The notes under the pieces were generated by a model. It worked only from the letters and a program-made list of their open reading frames with translations, did no database searches and had not been told where the DNA came from. Source: Brachybacterium alimentarium (GTDB lineage: Bacteria > Actinomycetota > Actinomycetes > Actinomycetales > Dermabacteraceae). Taken from it: DNA of 64,000 nt. This document shows, in pieces, positions 37,476-46,384 of the stretch. The first letter of the stretch is position 1. Every line of letters begins with the position of its first letter. The stretch is taken from NCBI RefSeq assembly GCF_002332425.1, contig NZ_NRGS01000007.1:1-64000 (forward strand). Reading direction: 5' to 3'. The translations under genes were made by a program, and so were the position numbers.

Positions 37476-38765
37476 ATGAGCACCCTCGGAGCGTCGTCAC
37501 CTCCGGACGTGAGCGTGCCCGCAGCCGCGCCCGATGGGTACGGCTACGACGTCGGCCGCCCCGACCCTCGAGGCCCTGGCAGCATGGGCCAGGCGCTGCC
37601 GCCACGCCCGCGCCGTCGGCGCCCGTGGGTCCGCTGGGCCCTGTTCGCGCTGTCCTTCCTGGCGCTGGCCGGGGGAGCGGTGCTGATCTACCTCTTCGTG
37701 ATCCTTCCGCTCGGCTTCGGCACCTCGCTGGTCGCGTTCACCGCGGCGCTCGTGCCCGTCGCGATCGTCTTCAGCGCGGTCTGGTGGATCGACCGCTACA
37801 CGCCCCAGCCGCGCATCTCCCTGATCTACGCCTTCATCTGGGGCGCGGTGGGCTCGGTCGCTCTGGCCTTCGTGATCGGAGGCCCGTTCACGAGCTGGAT
37901 CTCCCCGAGCGAGCCCAGCGAGATCACCGCGTCGTTCCTCGGTGCGGTGGTCCAGGCACCGATCATCGAGGAGAGCATGAAGTCCGCGGGCCTGATCGGC
38001 CTGCTGATCTGGGGCCGTCGCTACATCGCCGGCCCGATCGACGGCGTCGTCTACGCAGCGCTCATCGGCGGCGGGTTCGCCTTCACCGAGAACATCCTCT
38101 ACTTCGGCAACTCCTTCCACCAGGCGCAGGCGGCCGGCGAGGTCGACACGTTCTGGCAGACCTTCATGCTGCGCGGGCTGCTCTCGCCCTTCGCCCACGT
38201 CTCGTTCACCTCCCTGTGCGGACTGGGCCTCGGCATCGCCGCCGAGCGCCGTTCCCTGATGCTGTACTTCGGCCTCGGCATCGGCGGACTGTCCCTGGGC
38301 ATGATCCTGCACGCGGTGTGGAACGGCTCGGCCTTCTTCCTGCCGGTGGATCCGGAGAATCCGATCGGCGGGTTCCTGCGCTACTACCTGACCATCCAGG
38401 TGCCGATCTTCGTGCTCCTCGCCGCGATCGTGCTCTTCCTGCGTCTGCGCGAGCGTCGTATCCTGCGCCGTCGTCTCTCGGAGTACGGCCGGGCCGGCTG
38501 GTTCGCCCCGTCAGAGGTGGACATGCTGGTCGCAATGGGCCGGCGCCGTCGGGCGGAGCACTGGGCCGGCCGCCATGGGGCCATCGCCCGGATGGCGATG
38601 CGCTCCCTGATCCGCGCCGCGATCGAGCTGGGGATGCAACGGCACAGCGCGATGCACGGAAAGGTCACCGCGCGCACACGTCAGCGCGAACGCGAGCTGC
38701 TGGAGCGGATCACAGCGGATCGCCGCCTGATCGGCTCCCTCACCGCGCCGGTGGTGCGTCGCTGA
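37476..38765 (+). CDS. PrsW-family intramembrane metalloprotease
   Basis: 429 aa. A Pro/Arg-rich cytoplasmic N-terminus (~1-50) is followed by about eight membrane helices. Family motifs: QAPIIEESMKSAGLI (Glu-Glu pair), GGGFAFTENILYF (Glu-Asn), SPFAHVSFTSLCGLGLG and LHAVWNGS (His). PrsW proteases cleave membrane anti-sigma factors; the target here is unknown. A basic ~90-residue C-terminal tail follows the last helix. It begins 5 nt after the HIT gene, so it probably shares the thrS transcript. Confidence 0.85.
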   Translation: MSTLGASSPPDVSVPAAAPDGYGYDVGRPDPRGPGSMGQALPPRPRRRRPWVRWALFALSFLALAGGAVLIYLFVILPLGFGTSLVAFTAALVPVAIVFSAVWWIDRYTPQPRISLIYAFIWGAVGSVALAFVIGGPFTSWISPSEPSEITASFLGAVVQAPIIEESMKSAGLIGLLIWGRRYIAGPIDGVVYAALIGGGFAFTENILYFGNSFHQAQAAGEVDTFWQTFMLRGLLSPFAHVSFTSLCGLGLGIAAERRSLMLYFGLGIGGLSLGMILHAVWNGSAFFLPVDPENPIGGFLRYYLTIQVPIFVLLAAIVLFLRLRERRILRRRLSEYGRAGWFAPSEVDMLVAMGRRRRAEHWAGRHGAIARMAMRSLIRAAIELGMQRHSAMHGKVTARTRQRERELLERITADRRLIGSLTAPVVRR

Positions 38766-38799
38766 GACGGCTCCGACCGCGGCTGTGCGCAGGTGCCAC

Positions 38800-38805
38800 T
38801 AGGAT
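38800..38805 (+). promoter_or_regulatory. Putative -10 box for yebC
   Basis: TAGGAT ~48 nt before the yebC ATG, in the 87-bp gap after the PrsW-like gene. No clear -35. Confidence 0.35.
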
Positions 38806-38852
38806 GGGTCAGCAGTGCGCCGGCGTCCGGCGCGTATGTCGGGAGGAGAAAG

Positions 38853-39617
38853 ATGGCAGGGCATTCCAAGTGGGCGACCACGAAGCACAAGAAGGCCGTC
38901 ATCGATGCCAAGCGTGCTAAGGCGTTCGCCAAGCTCGTCAAGAACATCGAGGTCGCGGCCCGCATGGGTGGGCCCGACCCCGCTGGCAACCCGACGCTCT
39001 ACGACGCCATCCAGAAGGCGAAGAAGACGTCCGTGCCCAACGACAACATCGACCGCGCCGTCAAGCGCGGCGGAGGGCTGGACGGTGGAGGCGTCGACTA
39101 CGAGACGCTGATGTACGAGGGCTATGCCCCCGGCGGCGTCGCCGTGCTGGTCGAATGCCTCACCGACAACAAGAACCGCGCCGTCTCGGAGGTCCGTCTC
39201 GCCTTCAACCGTGGCGGCGGCAACATGGCCGACTCCGGATCGGTGGCCTACCTGTTCGAGCGCAAGGGCGTGGTGACCGTCCCTCAGGAGGACCTCACCG
39301 AGGACGCCCTGCTCGAGGTGGTCCTCGACGCAGGCGCCGAGGAGATCAACGACGAGGGCGAGACCTTCGAGATCATCTCCGAGGCGACCGACGTCGTGGC
39401 CGTGCGCACCGCATTGCAGGAGGCGGACATCGAGTACGACAGCGCCGAGGCGCAGTTCGTGCCCACCATGCGCACCCCGGTCGACCTGGACGGTGCCCGC
39501 AAGGCGCTCCGTCTGATCGATGCCCTCGAGGACAACGACGACGTGCAGAACGTCTACTCGAACCTCGACATCCCCGACGACGTCGCAGCCCAGCTCGACG
39601 AAGACGACGACGAATGA
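38853..39617 (+). CDS. yebC: YebC/PmpR-family translational or transcriptional regulator
   Basis: 254 aa. Starts with the family signature [16 protein letters not shown], followed by [35 protein letters not shown] and [20 protein letters not shown]. Members were described as DNA-binding regulators and more recently as factors helping ribosomes through proline stretches. ATG 38853 has GGAGGAG at the right distance; an upstream in-frame ATG adds unconserved residues. It precedes ruvC, as in many bacteria. Confidence 0.94.
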   Translation: MAGHSKWATTKHKKAVIDAKRAKAFAKLVKNIEVAARMGGPDPAGNPTLYDAIQKAKKTSVPNDNIDRAVKRGGGLDGGGVDYETLMYEGYAPGGVAVLVECLTDNKNRAVSEVRLAFNRGGGNMADSGSVAYLFERKGVVTVPQEDLTEDALLEVVLDAGAEEINDEGETFEIISEATDVVAVRTALQEADIEYDSAEAQFVPTMRTPVDLDGARKALRLIDALEDNDDVQNVYSNLDIPDDVAAQLDEDDDE

Positions 39618-39622
39618 CCTGT

Positions 39623-39657
39623 GCGCCCGTCGACCCCGCATCGGGGACGACGGGCGC
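39623..39657 (+). terminator. Strong hairpin after yebC
   Basis: gcgcccgtcg pairs with cgacgggcgc (10 bp); after one A-A mismatch ccccg pairs with cggggg-side cgggg, loop cat. It starts 6 nt after the yebC stop and has no T run. Probably a terminator or processing barrier separating yebC from ruvC. Confidence 0.6.
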
Positions 39658-39701
39658 CGCCTGCCGACCATGATCGTTCCGCGCACCTCGGGGAGGGCAG
39701 G

Positions 39702-40292
39702 ATGAGCCTGAGGATCCTCGGCATCGACCCCGGCCTGACCCGCTGCGGGATCGGCGTGATCGATGCCGCCGGAGGGCGACGGGCCACGCTCGTGCACGCC
39801 GGCGTGGTCCGCTCGCCGAGCGACGCACCGATCGACCGGAGGCTGCTCGCGATCGCCCGGGGGATCCGGGCGGCGATCGAGGAGTACGGACCCGATGCGG
39901 TCGCCGTGGAGAGAGTGTTCAGCCAGAACAACATCTCCACGGTCATGGGGACCGCACAGGTCTCCGGGATCGCGCTGCTCGAGGCCGCCGAGCGCGGGAT
40001 CCCCACGGCGATGCACACACCCTCCGAGGTGAAGGCCGCGGTGACCGGCAGCGGCCGGGCCGACAAGAAGCAGATCCAGACGATGCTGGTGAAGCTCCTG
40101 GGACTGGAGGCGCCGCCGCAGCCCGCGGATGCCGCCGATGCCGTCGCGATCGCCCTGACCCAGCTGTGGCGGGGGCCGGGCCCGGTCGCTCTGGATTCCA
40201 CGGGCGGAGCGCGCACGAGCGCACAGGCGGTGTGGGCCCGGGCGGAGCGGGAGTCCCGACGCGCCCGAGAGCGTTCCACCTCCCGCCACTGA
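39702..40292 (+). CDS. ruvC: Crossover junction endodeoxyribonuclease RuvC
   Basis: 196 aa Holliday-junction resolvase with an RNase H-like fold. Catalytic acids: Asp in [13 protein letters not shown] (residue ~8), Glu in [10 protein letters not shown] (~67), and the late Asp pair in [12 protein letters not shown] (~140). [10 protein letters not shown] is the DNA-contacting helix. ATG 39702 follows GGGAGGGCAGG. The C-terminal ~40 residues are Arg/Ala rich. Followed after 26 nt by ruvA with its own SOS-type promoter. Confidence 0.94.
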   Translation: MSLRILGIDPGLTRCGIGVIDAAGGRRATLVHAGVVRSPSDAPIDRRLLAIARGIRAAIEEYGPDAVAVERVFSQNNISTVMGTAQVSGIALLEAAERGIPTAMHTPSEVKAAVTGSGRADKKQIQTMLVKLLGLEAPPQPADAADAVAIALTQLWRGPGPVALDSTGGARTSAQAVWARAERESRRARERSTSRH

Positions 40293-40294
40293 TC

Positions 40295-40306
40295 GAACAC
40301 TCGTTC
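40295..40306 (+). promoter_or_regulatory. LexA/SOS box upstream of ruvA
   Basis: GAACACTCGTTC fits the Gram-positive/actinobacterial LexA core GAAC-N4-GTTC exactly, with a flanking C on the left. It sits directly upstream of the TAGAGT box at 40307, between the ruvC stop and ruvA, so LexA bound here would block the ruvA promoter. DNA damage would then induce ruvAB. Confidence 0.8.
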
Positions 40307-40312
40307 TAGAGT
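40307..40312 (+). promoter_or_regulatory. Putative -10 box for leaderless ruvA
   Basis: TAGAGT lies 6 nt before the GTG of ruvA and abuts the SOS box. No ribosome binding site fits in between. Confidence 0.6.
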
Positions 40313-40318
40313 GGGGCC

Positions 40319-40927
40319 GTGATCGCAACCCTGACCGGGCGAGTGGCCCGCATCGACCTCGACGCCCTCGTGCTCGAGGTGGCCGGCATCGGCTACCTCG
40401 TACGCACCACGCCCCAGGCTCTCGCCTCGACGCGCCACGGCGCGGAGCTGACCCTGCATACGGAGCTCGTGGTGCGGGAGGACTCCCTGACCCTGTTCGG
40501 GTTCCCCCACCCCGACGAGGCCGAGACCTTCCGCATCGTGCAGTCCGTCTCCGGGATCGGCCCCCGCACCGCCCTCGCCGTCCTCGCCGTGCTCGAGCCC
40601 GAGGAGCTGCGCCGCGCCGTGGCCGAGCAGGACGCCAAGACCATCACCCGGACCCCGGGCATCGGCCCCAAGGTCGCCAACCGGATGCTGCTCGAGCTCG
40701 GCGGGAAGCTGCCGGCTCCGGTGTCCGCCGCACCGGTCACCGGCGAGGAGCCCGCAGCGGCGCCTGCCGGTGTCGACGCGGACGTGGTGATCGCGCTGGT
40801 GGGCCTGGGCTGGGGCGAGAAGGCGGCCGTCGCCGCCGTGGAGGACGCTCGCGGGAGCGACGACGGGACTCCGGATGCCGCCGAGCTCCTGCGTCGCGCC
40901 CTGCGCCACCTCGGGGGCAGTCGATGA
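40319..40927 (+). CDS. ruvA: Holliday junction helicase subunit RuvA
   Basis: 202 aa. N-terminal OB-fold ([20 protein letters not shown], then [20 protein letters not shown]), helix-hairpin-helix pair with [13 protein letters not shown] and [17 protein letters not shown], and a C-terminal RuvB-contacting domain after an Ala/Pro-rich linker. RuvA tetramers hold the four-way junction for RuvB. It overlaps ruvB by 4 nt. Confidence 0.95.
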   Translation: MIATLTGRVARIDLDALVLEVAGIGYLVRTTPQALASTRHGAELTLHTELVVREDSLTLFGFPHPDEAETFRIVQSVSGIGPRTALAVLAVLEPEELRRAVAEQDAKTITRTPGIGPKVANRMLLELGGKLPAPVSAAPVTGEEPAAAPAGVDADVVIALVGLGWGEKAAVAAVEDARGSDDGTPDAAELLRRALRHLGGSR

Positions 40928-42015
40928 GGCCCGACGGGATCGAGGACCTCGACGGCTCGGCCGCCGAGCACGACGAGGACGGTTCGCCATCGCTCACGAG
41001 CGCCGAGCAGGCGCCGCCCGAGCGTCCCGCGGAAGCGGCCCTGCGCCCGCGCGGGCTCGCGGAGTTCGTCGGCCAGCAGGTGGTGCGCGACCAGCTCTCA
41101 CTGGTGCTCGATGCCGCCACGGCGCGCGGGCGGAGCCCGGAGCACGTGCTGCTGTCGGGCCCACCAGGCCTGGGCAAGACCACGCTCGCGATGATCATCG
41201 CCGCTGAGCTGGGAGCACCGCTGCGCATCACCTCCGGGCCGGCCATCCAGCACGCCGGCGACCTCGCCGCGATCCTCTCCTCGCTCGACGAGGGGGAGGT
41301 GCTCTTCATCGACGAAATCCATCGTCTCGCGCGCCCGGCGGAGGAGATGCTCTATATCGCGATGGAGGACTTCCGCGTCGATGTCGTGGTGGGCAAGGGG
41401 GTGGGGGCCACCTCGATCCCGCTGGACCTGCCGCCGTTCACCGCCGTCGGCGCGACCACTCGAGCCGGTCTGCTCCCGGCGCCGCTGCGCGACCGATTCG
41501 GTTTCATCGGCCACCTCGATTTCTATGCGCCCGAGGAGCTACGCGAGGTCGTCCGCCGCTCTGCGGCCAGGCTCGAGATCGAGGTGGACGAGGAGGCAGC
41601 GGTCGAGATCTCCACCCGATCCCGCGGCACCCCCCGTATCGCGAACCGGCTCCTGCGACGCGTGCGGGACTGGGCTCTGGTGCGAGGCAGCGGCAAGCTG
41701 GATCTCGCGGCGGCCCGGGAGGCGCTGCGCGTCTACGAGGTCGACGCCCGCGGACTGGACCGGCTCGACCGTGCCGTGCTGGCCGCCCTGTGCGGCCGTT
41801 TCGCCGGTGGGCCGGTGGGCCTGTCCACCCTGGCGGTCGCGGTGGGGGAGGAGATCGAGACGGTCGAGACCATGATCGAGCCCTATCTCGTGCGCGAGGG
41901 GTTCCTCCTGCGCACTCCGCGCGGTCGAGCGGCAGCGCCAGCCGCGTGGACCCATCTCGGCCTCGAGGCTCCCGAGGGGCCGGAGGGCACCGCCCCGATG
42001 CTGGGACGTTTCTGA
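40924..42015 (+). CDS. ruvB: Holliday junction helicase subunit RuvB
   Basis: 363 aa AAA+ motor for branch migration. Starts with [18 protein letters not shown]; Walker [12 protein letters not shown] (~residues 79-89), Walker [11 protein letters not shown], sensor [18 protein letters not shown] (with the Arg finger), and a C-terminal winged helix (~290-350) with [12 protein letters not shown] ~35-residue acidic N-terminal extension precedes the core. It ends the ruvAB unit; 183 bp separate it from yajC. Confidence 0.96.
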   Translation: MRPDGIEDLDGSAAEHDEDGSPSLTSAEQAPPERPAEAALRPRGLAEFVGQQVVRDQLSLVLDAATARGRSPEHVLLSGPPGLGKTTLAMIIAAELGAPLRITSGPAIQHAGDLAAILSSLDEGEVLFIDEIHRLARPAEEMLYIAMEDFRVDVVVGKGVGATSIPLDLPPFTAVGATTRAGLLPAPLRDRFGFIGHLDFYAPEELREVVRRSAARLEIEVDEEAAVEISTRSRGTPRIANRLLRRVRDWALVRGSGKLDLAAAREALRVYEVDARGLDRLDRAVLAALCGRFAGGPVGLSTLAVAVGEEIETVETMIEPYLVREGFLLRTPRGRAAAPAAWTHLGLEAPEGPEGTAPMLGRF

Positions 42016-42115
42016 GATGTCTCGCCCGTCCCGCGCCGCTGCTGTGCCCGGACCGGCATGTTCTGCAGGCCATGAAGCGGTCGCTCGGCTGTGAGGCGTG
42101 CGCGCCCATGGCAGG

Positions 42116-42121
42116 TACAGT
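42116..42121 (+). promoter_or_regulatory. Putative -10 box for yajC-secDF
   Basis: TACAGT in the 183-bp gap after ruvB, ~78 nt before the yajC GTG. No convincing -35. Confidence 0.4.
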
Positions 42122-42198
42122 AAGGCGGTCAGTCGTCCGCGGCAGCGCGACCGGATGCCTCTGCATCCGAGCATCCGCTGTTCGCCGAAAGGAACCCC

Positions 42199-42579
42199 GT
42201 GAATTCACTCCTGCCGCTCCTGCTCATCTTCGCGGTCATGATGCTGCCCCTGCTGTTCATGTCGAGCCGTCAGAAAAAGGCGCAGCAGAAGCAGCGTGAG
42301 CTCGTCAACCAGCTCGGCGTCGGTGACGAGGTCCGCACGCATTCCGGCTTCTACGGTCTGATCGTCGAGACCTACGAGGACGTCGTGATCCTCGAGTCCG
42401 AGGACGGCAGCCAGACCAAGTGGGCCCGTCAGGCGATCGCCATGGGCGTGGATCCGGTCAGCGCCGAGGAGGCCTCCGCCCCGCAGGACGAGAACGACTC
42501 CGTCTCTGACGAGGGCTCGATCCCCGGTGTCACCGTGGCCGAGGAGTCCACCCGGCCCGAGGATTCGCGCGACCGCTGA
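42199..42579 (+). CDS. yajC: Preprotein translocase accessory subunit YajC
   Basis: 126 aa. One N-terminal membrane helix (LPLLLIFAVMMLPLLFM) then the conserved cytoplasmic part RQKKAQQKQRELVNQLGVGD, VRTHSGFYGLIVE and an acidic tail. It associates with SecDF at the Sec translocon. The GTG start has AAAGGA upstream. First gene of yajC-secD-secF. Confidence 0.9.
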   Translation: MNSLLPLLLIFAVMMLPLLFMSSRQKKAQQKQRELVNQLGVGDEVRTHSGFYGLIVETYEDVVILESEDGSQTKWARQAIAMGVDPVSAEEASAPQDENDSVSDEGSIPGVTVAEESTRPEDSRDR

Positions 42580-42583
42580 GACA

Positions 42584-42605
42584 GGGGCGGGATCGACCCC
42601 GCCCC
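42584..42605 (+). terminator. GC-rich hairpin between yajC and secD
   Basis: ggggcggg and cccgcccc (8 bp) flank a 6-nt loop 5 nt after the yajC stop. No T run. It may attenuate or protect transcript ends between yajC and secD rather than fully terminate. Confidence 0.4.
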
Positions 42606-42657
42606 GCTGAGCCGCCGCTCATCCTGAACTGTCCGCCGTCCTGAGGAATACTCGCCC

Positions 42658-44529
42658 ATGCCCGCACGTCGCATCGCCCTCCTGGCCCTCGCGGTGCTGA
42701 TCCTGCTGCTGGGCGGCGGGATCGGTGCCGGAGTCTGGAAGGGCGGCTGGCAGCCAGCACCCAAGCTCGCCCTCGATCTCGAGGGCGGCACCCAGATCAT
42801 CCTGCAGACCACCACCCGGGACGGGTCGGCGATCGACGCCGCGGCGATGGAGCAGGCGCGCGAGATCATCGGGCAGCGAGTGAACGCCATGGGCGTCTCG
42901 GAGACCGAGATCAGCGTCCAGGGCGGCACCAACATCGTGATCGATGTCCCCGGACAGCTCGATCAGAAGACCTCCGAGGCGCTGCGGCAGACGGCCTCGA
43001 TGTCGTTCCGTCCGGTGCTGGGCATCGTCGCCCCGGAAGGCTCCGGCGGAGCGTCCGATGAGGGCGGTGCCTCCGACGGAGGAGCAGAGGCGGGGGAGGA
43101 GACCTCCTCGTCCGAGCCGGATCCCTCGCAGCTCCAGTTCGAGGGTCTGCTGAGCGAAGACTCTTCGCTCGCTCCAGCCGACGCTCCGGCCGACGGCGAG
43201 CTCCAGTTCCCCGCGTGGTCGATGGAATGGATGACCCCGGAGATCCAGACAGAGCTCATGGAGGCCGACTGCACGGATCCGAGCGCTCAGCAGGAGAAGA
43301 CCTCCGAGGCTCCCGCGGACGAGCCGGTCGTGGCCTGCGACCCGGAGGGCACGCAGAAGTTCCTGCTCGGCCCCGAAGTCGTCGCCGGCTCCTCGATCGC
43401 CGGCTCGAGCGTCGCGGCCGACGTGAACCCCGGCGGCCAGTCCACCGGCTACTACGTCGTGAACATGCAGTTCAAGAAGGACGCCACGAAGTCGTTCGGC
43501 GACATGACCTCTGCGCTGTACGGCGGCGAGGGCGCGACCGGCGCGTTCGGCATCGTGCTGGACGGGCAGGTCATCTCCGCTCCCGAGGTGCAGGATCCCT
43601 CCCTCGGCGGCGAAGCCAGCATCTCGGGCAACTTCTCCCAGGAGGACGCCAGCCAGCTCTCCGATCAGCTGCGCTTCGGTGCGCTGCCCCTCGAGTTCGA
43701 GGTCGCCTCCGAATCGCAGATCTCGGCGACTCTGGGCACGGACCAGCTCGAGATGGGACTGATCGCCGGCCTCATCGGCCTCGCCCTGGTCGTCGCCTAT
43801 GCGTTCGCCCAGTACCGGGCACTGGCGAGCGTGACCACCGCGAGCCTCGCGATCATGGGTCTGCTCACCTATCTCACGCTCACCGTCCTGTCGAACATCC
43901 CCGACATCGGCTACCGCCTGTCGCTGGCCGGTGTGGTGGGCATGATCGTGGCCATCGCGTTCACCGCGGACTCCTTCATCGTCTACTTCGAGCGCGTGCG
44001 TGACGAGATACGCGACGGACGCGGGATCGTGGCCGCCGTCGACCACGGCTGGGATCGCGCCAAGCGCACCATCCTCGCGTCGGACTCGGTCAACCTCCTG
44101 GCGGCGGTCGTGCTCTACGCACTGTCCACCGGCAGCGTGCGCGGCTTCGCGTTCGTCCTCGGCGTGACCACGGTGCTCGATCTCGTCGTGGTCTTCCTGT
44201 TCACCCACCCCGTGCTGCAGGTGCTCGTCCGCACCCGGTTCTTCGGGAAGGGGCACCCCTGGAGCGGGCTCGACCCGGCGATGCTGGGCCGTTCGGTCCC
44301 GTCCTACGCCGGCCGTGGCCGTTTCCGTTCGCTCGCCGAGCGCGGGGACGAGGACGAGGAGACTGCTCGCGAGCCGCTGGCCGCTCGCAAGGCCCGGCTC
44401 GCGCGGGAAGCCGCCGAGCGCGAGCGGACGGGATCGCCCTCGACGCCTGCACCGGAGGCGAGGCGCACCTCGTCGGGCGCGGACGCCACCGACACCACGG
44501 ATGACGACTCCGAAGGGACGAGCCGATGA
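42658..44529 (+). CDS. secD: Protein translocase subunit SecD
   Basis: 623 aa. One N-terminal helix, then a large periplasm-side P1 domain beginning LALDLEGGTQIILQT and including REIIGQRVNAMGVSETEISV. The conserved block near the C-terminal helices includes LRFGALPLEFEV and ALVVAYAFAQYRALASVT; helices 2-6 follow. A low-complexity Ser/Glu/Gly insert (~residues 128-180) interrupts P1. The ~80-residue cytoplasmic tail is charged. SecD with SecF uses the proton gradient to help pull secreted proteins across the membrane. Overlaps secF by 4 nt. Confidence 0.94.
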   Translation: MPARRIALLALAVLILLLGGGIGAGVWKGGWQPAPKLALDLEGGTQIILQTTTRDGSAIDAAAMEQAREIIGQRVNAMGVSETEISVQGGTNIVIDVPGQLDQKTSEALRQTASMSFRPVLGIVAPEGSGGASDEGGASDGGAEAGEETSSSEPDPSQLQFEGLLSEDSSLAPADAPADGELQFPAWSMEWMTPEIQTELMEADCTDPSAQQEKTSEAPADEPVVACDPEGTQKFLLGPEVVAGSSIAGSSVAADVNPGGQSTGYYVVNMQFKKDATKSFGDMTSALYGGEGATGAFGIVLDGQVISAPEVQDPSLGGEASISGNFSQEDASQLSDQLRFGALPLEFEVASESQISATLGTDQLEMGLIAGLIGLALVVAYAFAQYRALASVTTASLAIMGLLTYLTLTVLSNIPDIGYRLSLAGVVGMIVAIAFTADSFIVYFERVRDEIRDGRGIVAAVDHGWDRAKRTILASDSVNLLAAVVLYALSTGSVRGFAFVLGVTTVLDLVVVFLFTHPVLQVLVRTRFFGKGHPWSGLDPAMLGRSVPSYAGRGRFRSLAERGDEDEETAREPLAARKARLAREAAERERTGSPSTPAPEARRTSSGADATDTTDDDSEGTSR

Positions 44530-45608
44530 CCGCGACCTTCTCCCGCTTCGGCAATGACCTGCACGCAGGCCGCCGCACCGTCCCGATCGTGCGACGCCGC
44601 CGCACCTGGTACCTGTTCAGCCTCATCGCGGTCGTGCTGCTGCTCGGCATCGCGGGCGTGCGCGGCCCGAACCTCGGCATCGAGTTCACCGGAGGGTCGG
44701 AGTTCCAGGTCGCCGGTGTCGCGGACACCGAGCAGTCCACAGCTCGCGACATCGTGCGCGAGCAGCTCCCGGACAACGAGCCGAAGGTGACTGTGCTCGG
44801 ACGCGACACCATGCGGGTCCAGACCGAGCAGCTCGACTCCGGGGAGACCGCTGCCCTCGCCGAGGAGCTCGCCTCCGGCTACGGGGTGGACACCGACGCC
44901 GTCTCGACCTCGTACATCGGCCCGGTGTGGAGCGGCGACATCACCCAGAAGATGCTGCGTGGCGTGCTGGTCTTCCTGCTGCTGGTCGCCGCCACCATGG
45001 CGCTGTACTTCCGCAACCTCAAGGCCTCGCTCGCGGCCATGGGCGCCCTGATCCACGACATGCTGATCACCGCCGGGGTCTACGGCGTGGTGGGTCTGGA
45101 GATCACCCCGGGCACCGTGATCGGCTTCCTCACGGTGATGGGGTACTCGCTCTACGACACGATCGTCGTGTTCGACAAGGTCCGCGAGAACACCGCAGAT
45201 CTCACCAGCCAGACGCGTGCCACCTTCGCGGACCAGGTCGAGCTCGCGGCGAACCAGACCCTCGTGCGATCGATCAACACCTCCGTGGTGGCGCTGCTGC
45301 CGGTCGGCTCGATCCTCGCGATCGGCTCCTTCCTGCTCGGTGCCGGCACACTGAAGGACATCTCGCTCGCGCTGTTCATCGGCATCATCGCCGGCACCTA
45401 CTCCTCGATCTTCCTGGCGCCGGGAATCCTCGTGGATCTGCGTCGCCGTGAGCCGGAGATCGCACAGCACGGGGAGCAGGTGCTGCAGGCCCGCCGCAGC
45501 GGCGGCGAGAGCGGTGTGGCCGGAGACCGTGCGGTGAACAGGTCCGACGGCGAGCTCGAGGGCACCGCTGCTCGCGGCGCCGCAGAATCGAACGGGGAAC
45601 GCCGATGA
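44526..45608 (+). CDS. secF: Protein translocase subunit SecF
   Basis: 360 aa. Starts with a cytoplasmic segment, first helix WYLFSLIAVVLLLGIAGVRG, conserved NLGIEFTGGSEFQV, then five more helices with FLTVMGYSLYDTIVVFDKVR (the SecF signature with the functional Asp) and NQTLVRSINTSVVALLPVGS. The C-terminal tail is basic/polar. Partner of SecD in the same operon; overlaps apt by ATGA. Confidence 0.95.
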   Translation: MTATFSRFGNDLHAGRRTVPIVRRRRTWYLFSLIAVVLLLGIAGVRGPNLGIEFTGGSEFQVAGVADTEQSTARDIVREQLPDNEPKVTVLGRDTMRVQTEQLDSGETAALAEELASGYGVDTDAVSTSYIGPVWSGDITQKMLRGVLVFLLLVAATMALYFRNLKASLAAMGALIHDMLITAGVYGVVGLEITPGTVIGFLTVMGYSLYDTIVVFDKVRENTADLTSQTRATFADQVELAANQTLVRSINTSVVALLPVGSILAIGSFLLGAGTLKDISLALFIGIIAGTYSSIFLAPGILVDLRRREPEIAQHGEQVLQARRSGGESGVAGDRAVNRSDGELEGTAARGAAESNGERR

Positions 45609-46264
45609 GCACGTCCGAGTCCCCGCAGACCTCGACGGACTCGTCGACGTCGACGTCCACCTCCATGGCTACGGCAGCGTCTACGCCTACGCCTACGCCT
45701 ACGGCAGCGTCCATGCCCGAGGACATGCCCTCCGTCGAGGAGATCAGGGCGCTGCGGACGTCCCACATCGCCGAGTACCCAGATTTCCCGGTGCCCGGAG
45801 TGCTCTTCCGAGACATCACCCCGCTGCTGCGCGATCATGCTGCGCTGCGCGCCGTCATCCGCCACTGGATCTCCCTGCTGCCCGGCGATATCGAGTACGT
45901 GGTGGGGACGGAAGCCCGCGGTTTCGTGCTCGGCGCTCCGCTCGCCTACGAGCTCGGGGCCGGGTTCATCCCGGTGAGGAAGGCAGGGAAGCTGCCGGGC
46001 ACTCCGGCGTCCGTCAGCTACGACCTCGAGTACGGCAGCGCCGTCGTCGAGATCGCGGAGGGATCCCTTCCGGCCGGCGCACGCACCCTCGTCATCGATG
46101 ATCTGCTGGCCACCGGAGGGACCGCGGCGGCCACGGTCGAGCTCGTCCGGCAGTTCGACGTGGACCTGGTGGGCGCCTCCTTCCTCATCGAGCTGGAGGG
46201 CCTCGGCGGGCGCGACAAGCTGCCGGATATCCCGCTCAGCGTGGTCTGGTCCTTCCCGAACTGA
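45605..46264 (+). CDS. apt: Adenine phosphoribosyltransferase
   Basis: 219 aa; the catalytic part starts ~residue 45 (EIRALRTSHIAEYPDFPVPG). Motifs: LFRDITPLL, VVGTEARGFVLGAPLAYELG, VRKAGKLPG, and the PRPP-binding loop TLVIDDLLATGGTAAATVEL. It salvages adenine to AMP. The first ~40 residues are a Ser/Thr/Pro repeat region of doubtful function; in-frame ATGs at 45665 and 45713 are alternative starts, but ATG 45605 overlaps the secF stop as coupled genes do here. The order secD-secF-apt-rel matches M. tuberculosis. Confidence 0.92.
   Translation: MSTSESPQTSTDSSTSTSTSMATAASTPTPTPTAASMPEDMPSVEEIRALRTSHIAEYPDFPVPGVLFRDITPLLRDHAALRAVIRHWISLLPGDIEYVVGTEARGFVLGAPLAYELGAGFIPVRKAGKLPGTPASVSYDLEYGSAVVEIAEGSLPAGARTLVIDDLLATGGTAAATVELVRQFDVDLVGASFLIELEGLGGRDKLPDIPLSVVWSFPN
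45669..45711 (+). repeat. Nested coding repeats in the apt N-terminus
   Basis: Three perfect CTACGC hexamers plus CTACGG (45681-45704), flanked by a 13-bp direct repeat (ctacggcagcgtc at 45669-45681 and 45699-45711). They encode a Thr-Pro run. All units keep frame. Confidence 0.8.
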
Positions 46265-46351
46265 TCCCCGTCCGTCGAGGCGCGCTGCGTCGGCCCGGTG
46301 ACGCCCAGCAGCACCCGCTGGATGCTCGTCCTCCAGGTGGTGACCCCCGCG

Positions 46352-46357
46352 TAGACT
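46352..46357 (+). promoter_or_regulatory. Putative -10 box for rel
   Basis: TAGACT, ~28 nt before the preferred GTG 46385, with AGGAGG (46373-46378) correctly placed between. An own promoter separates rel from apt. Confidence 0.45.
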
Positions 46358-46384
46358 GGGATGACCCGACGCAGGAGGTGTGCA

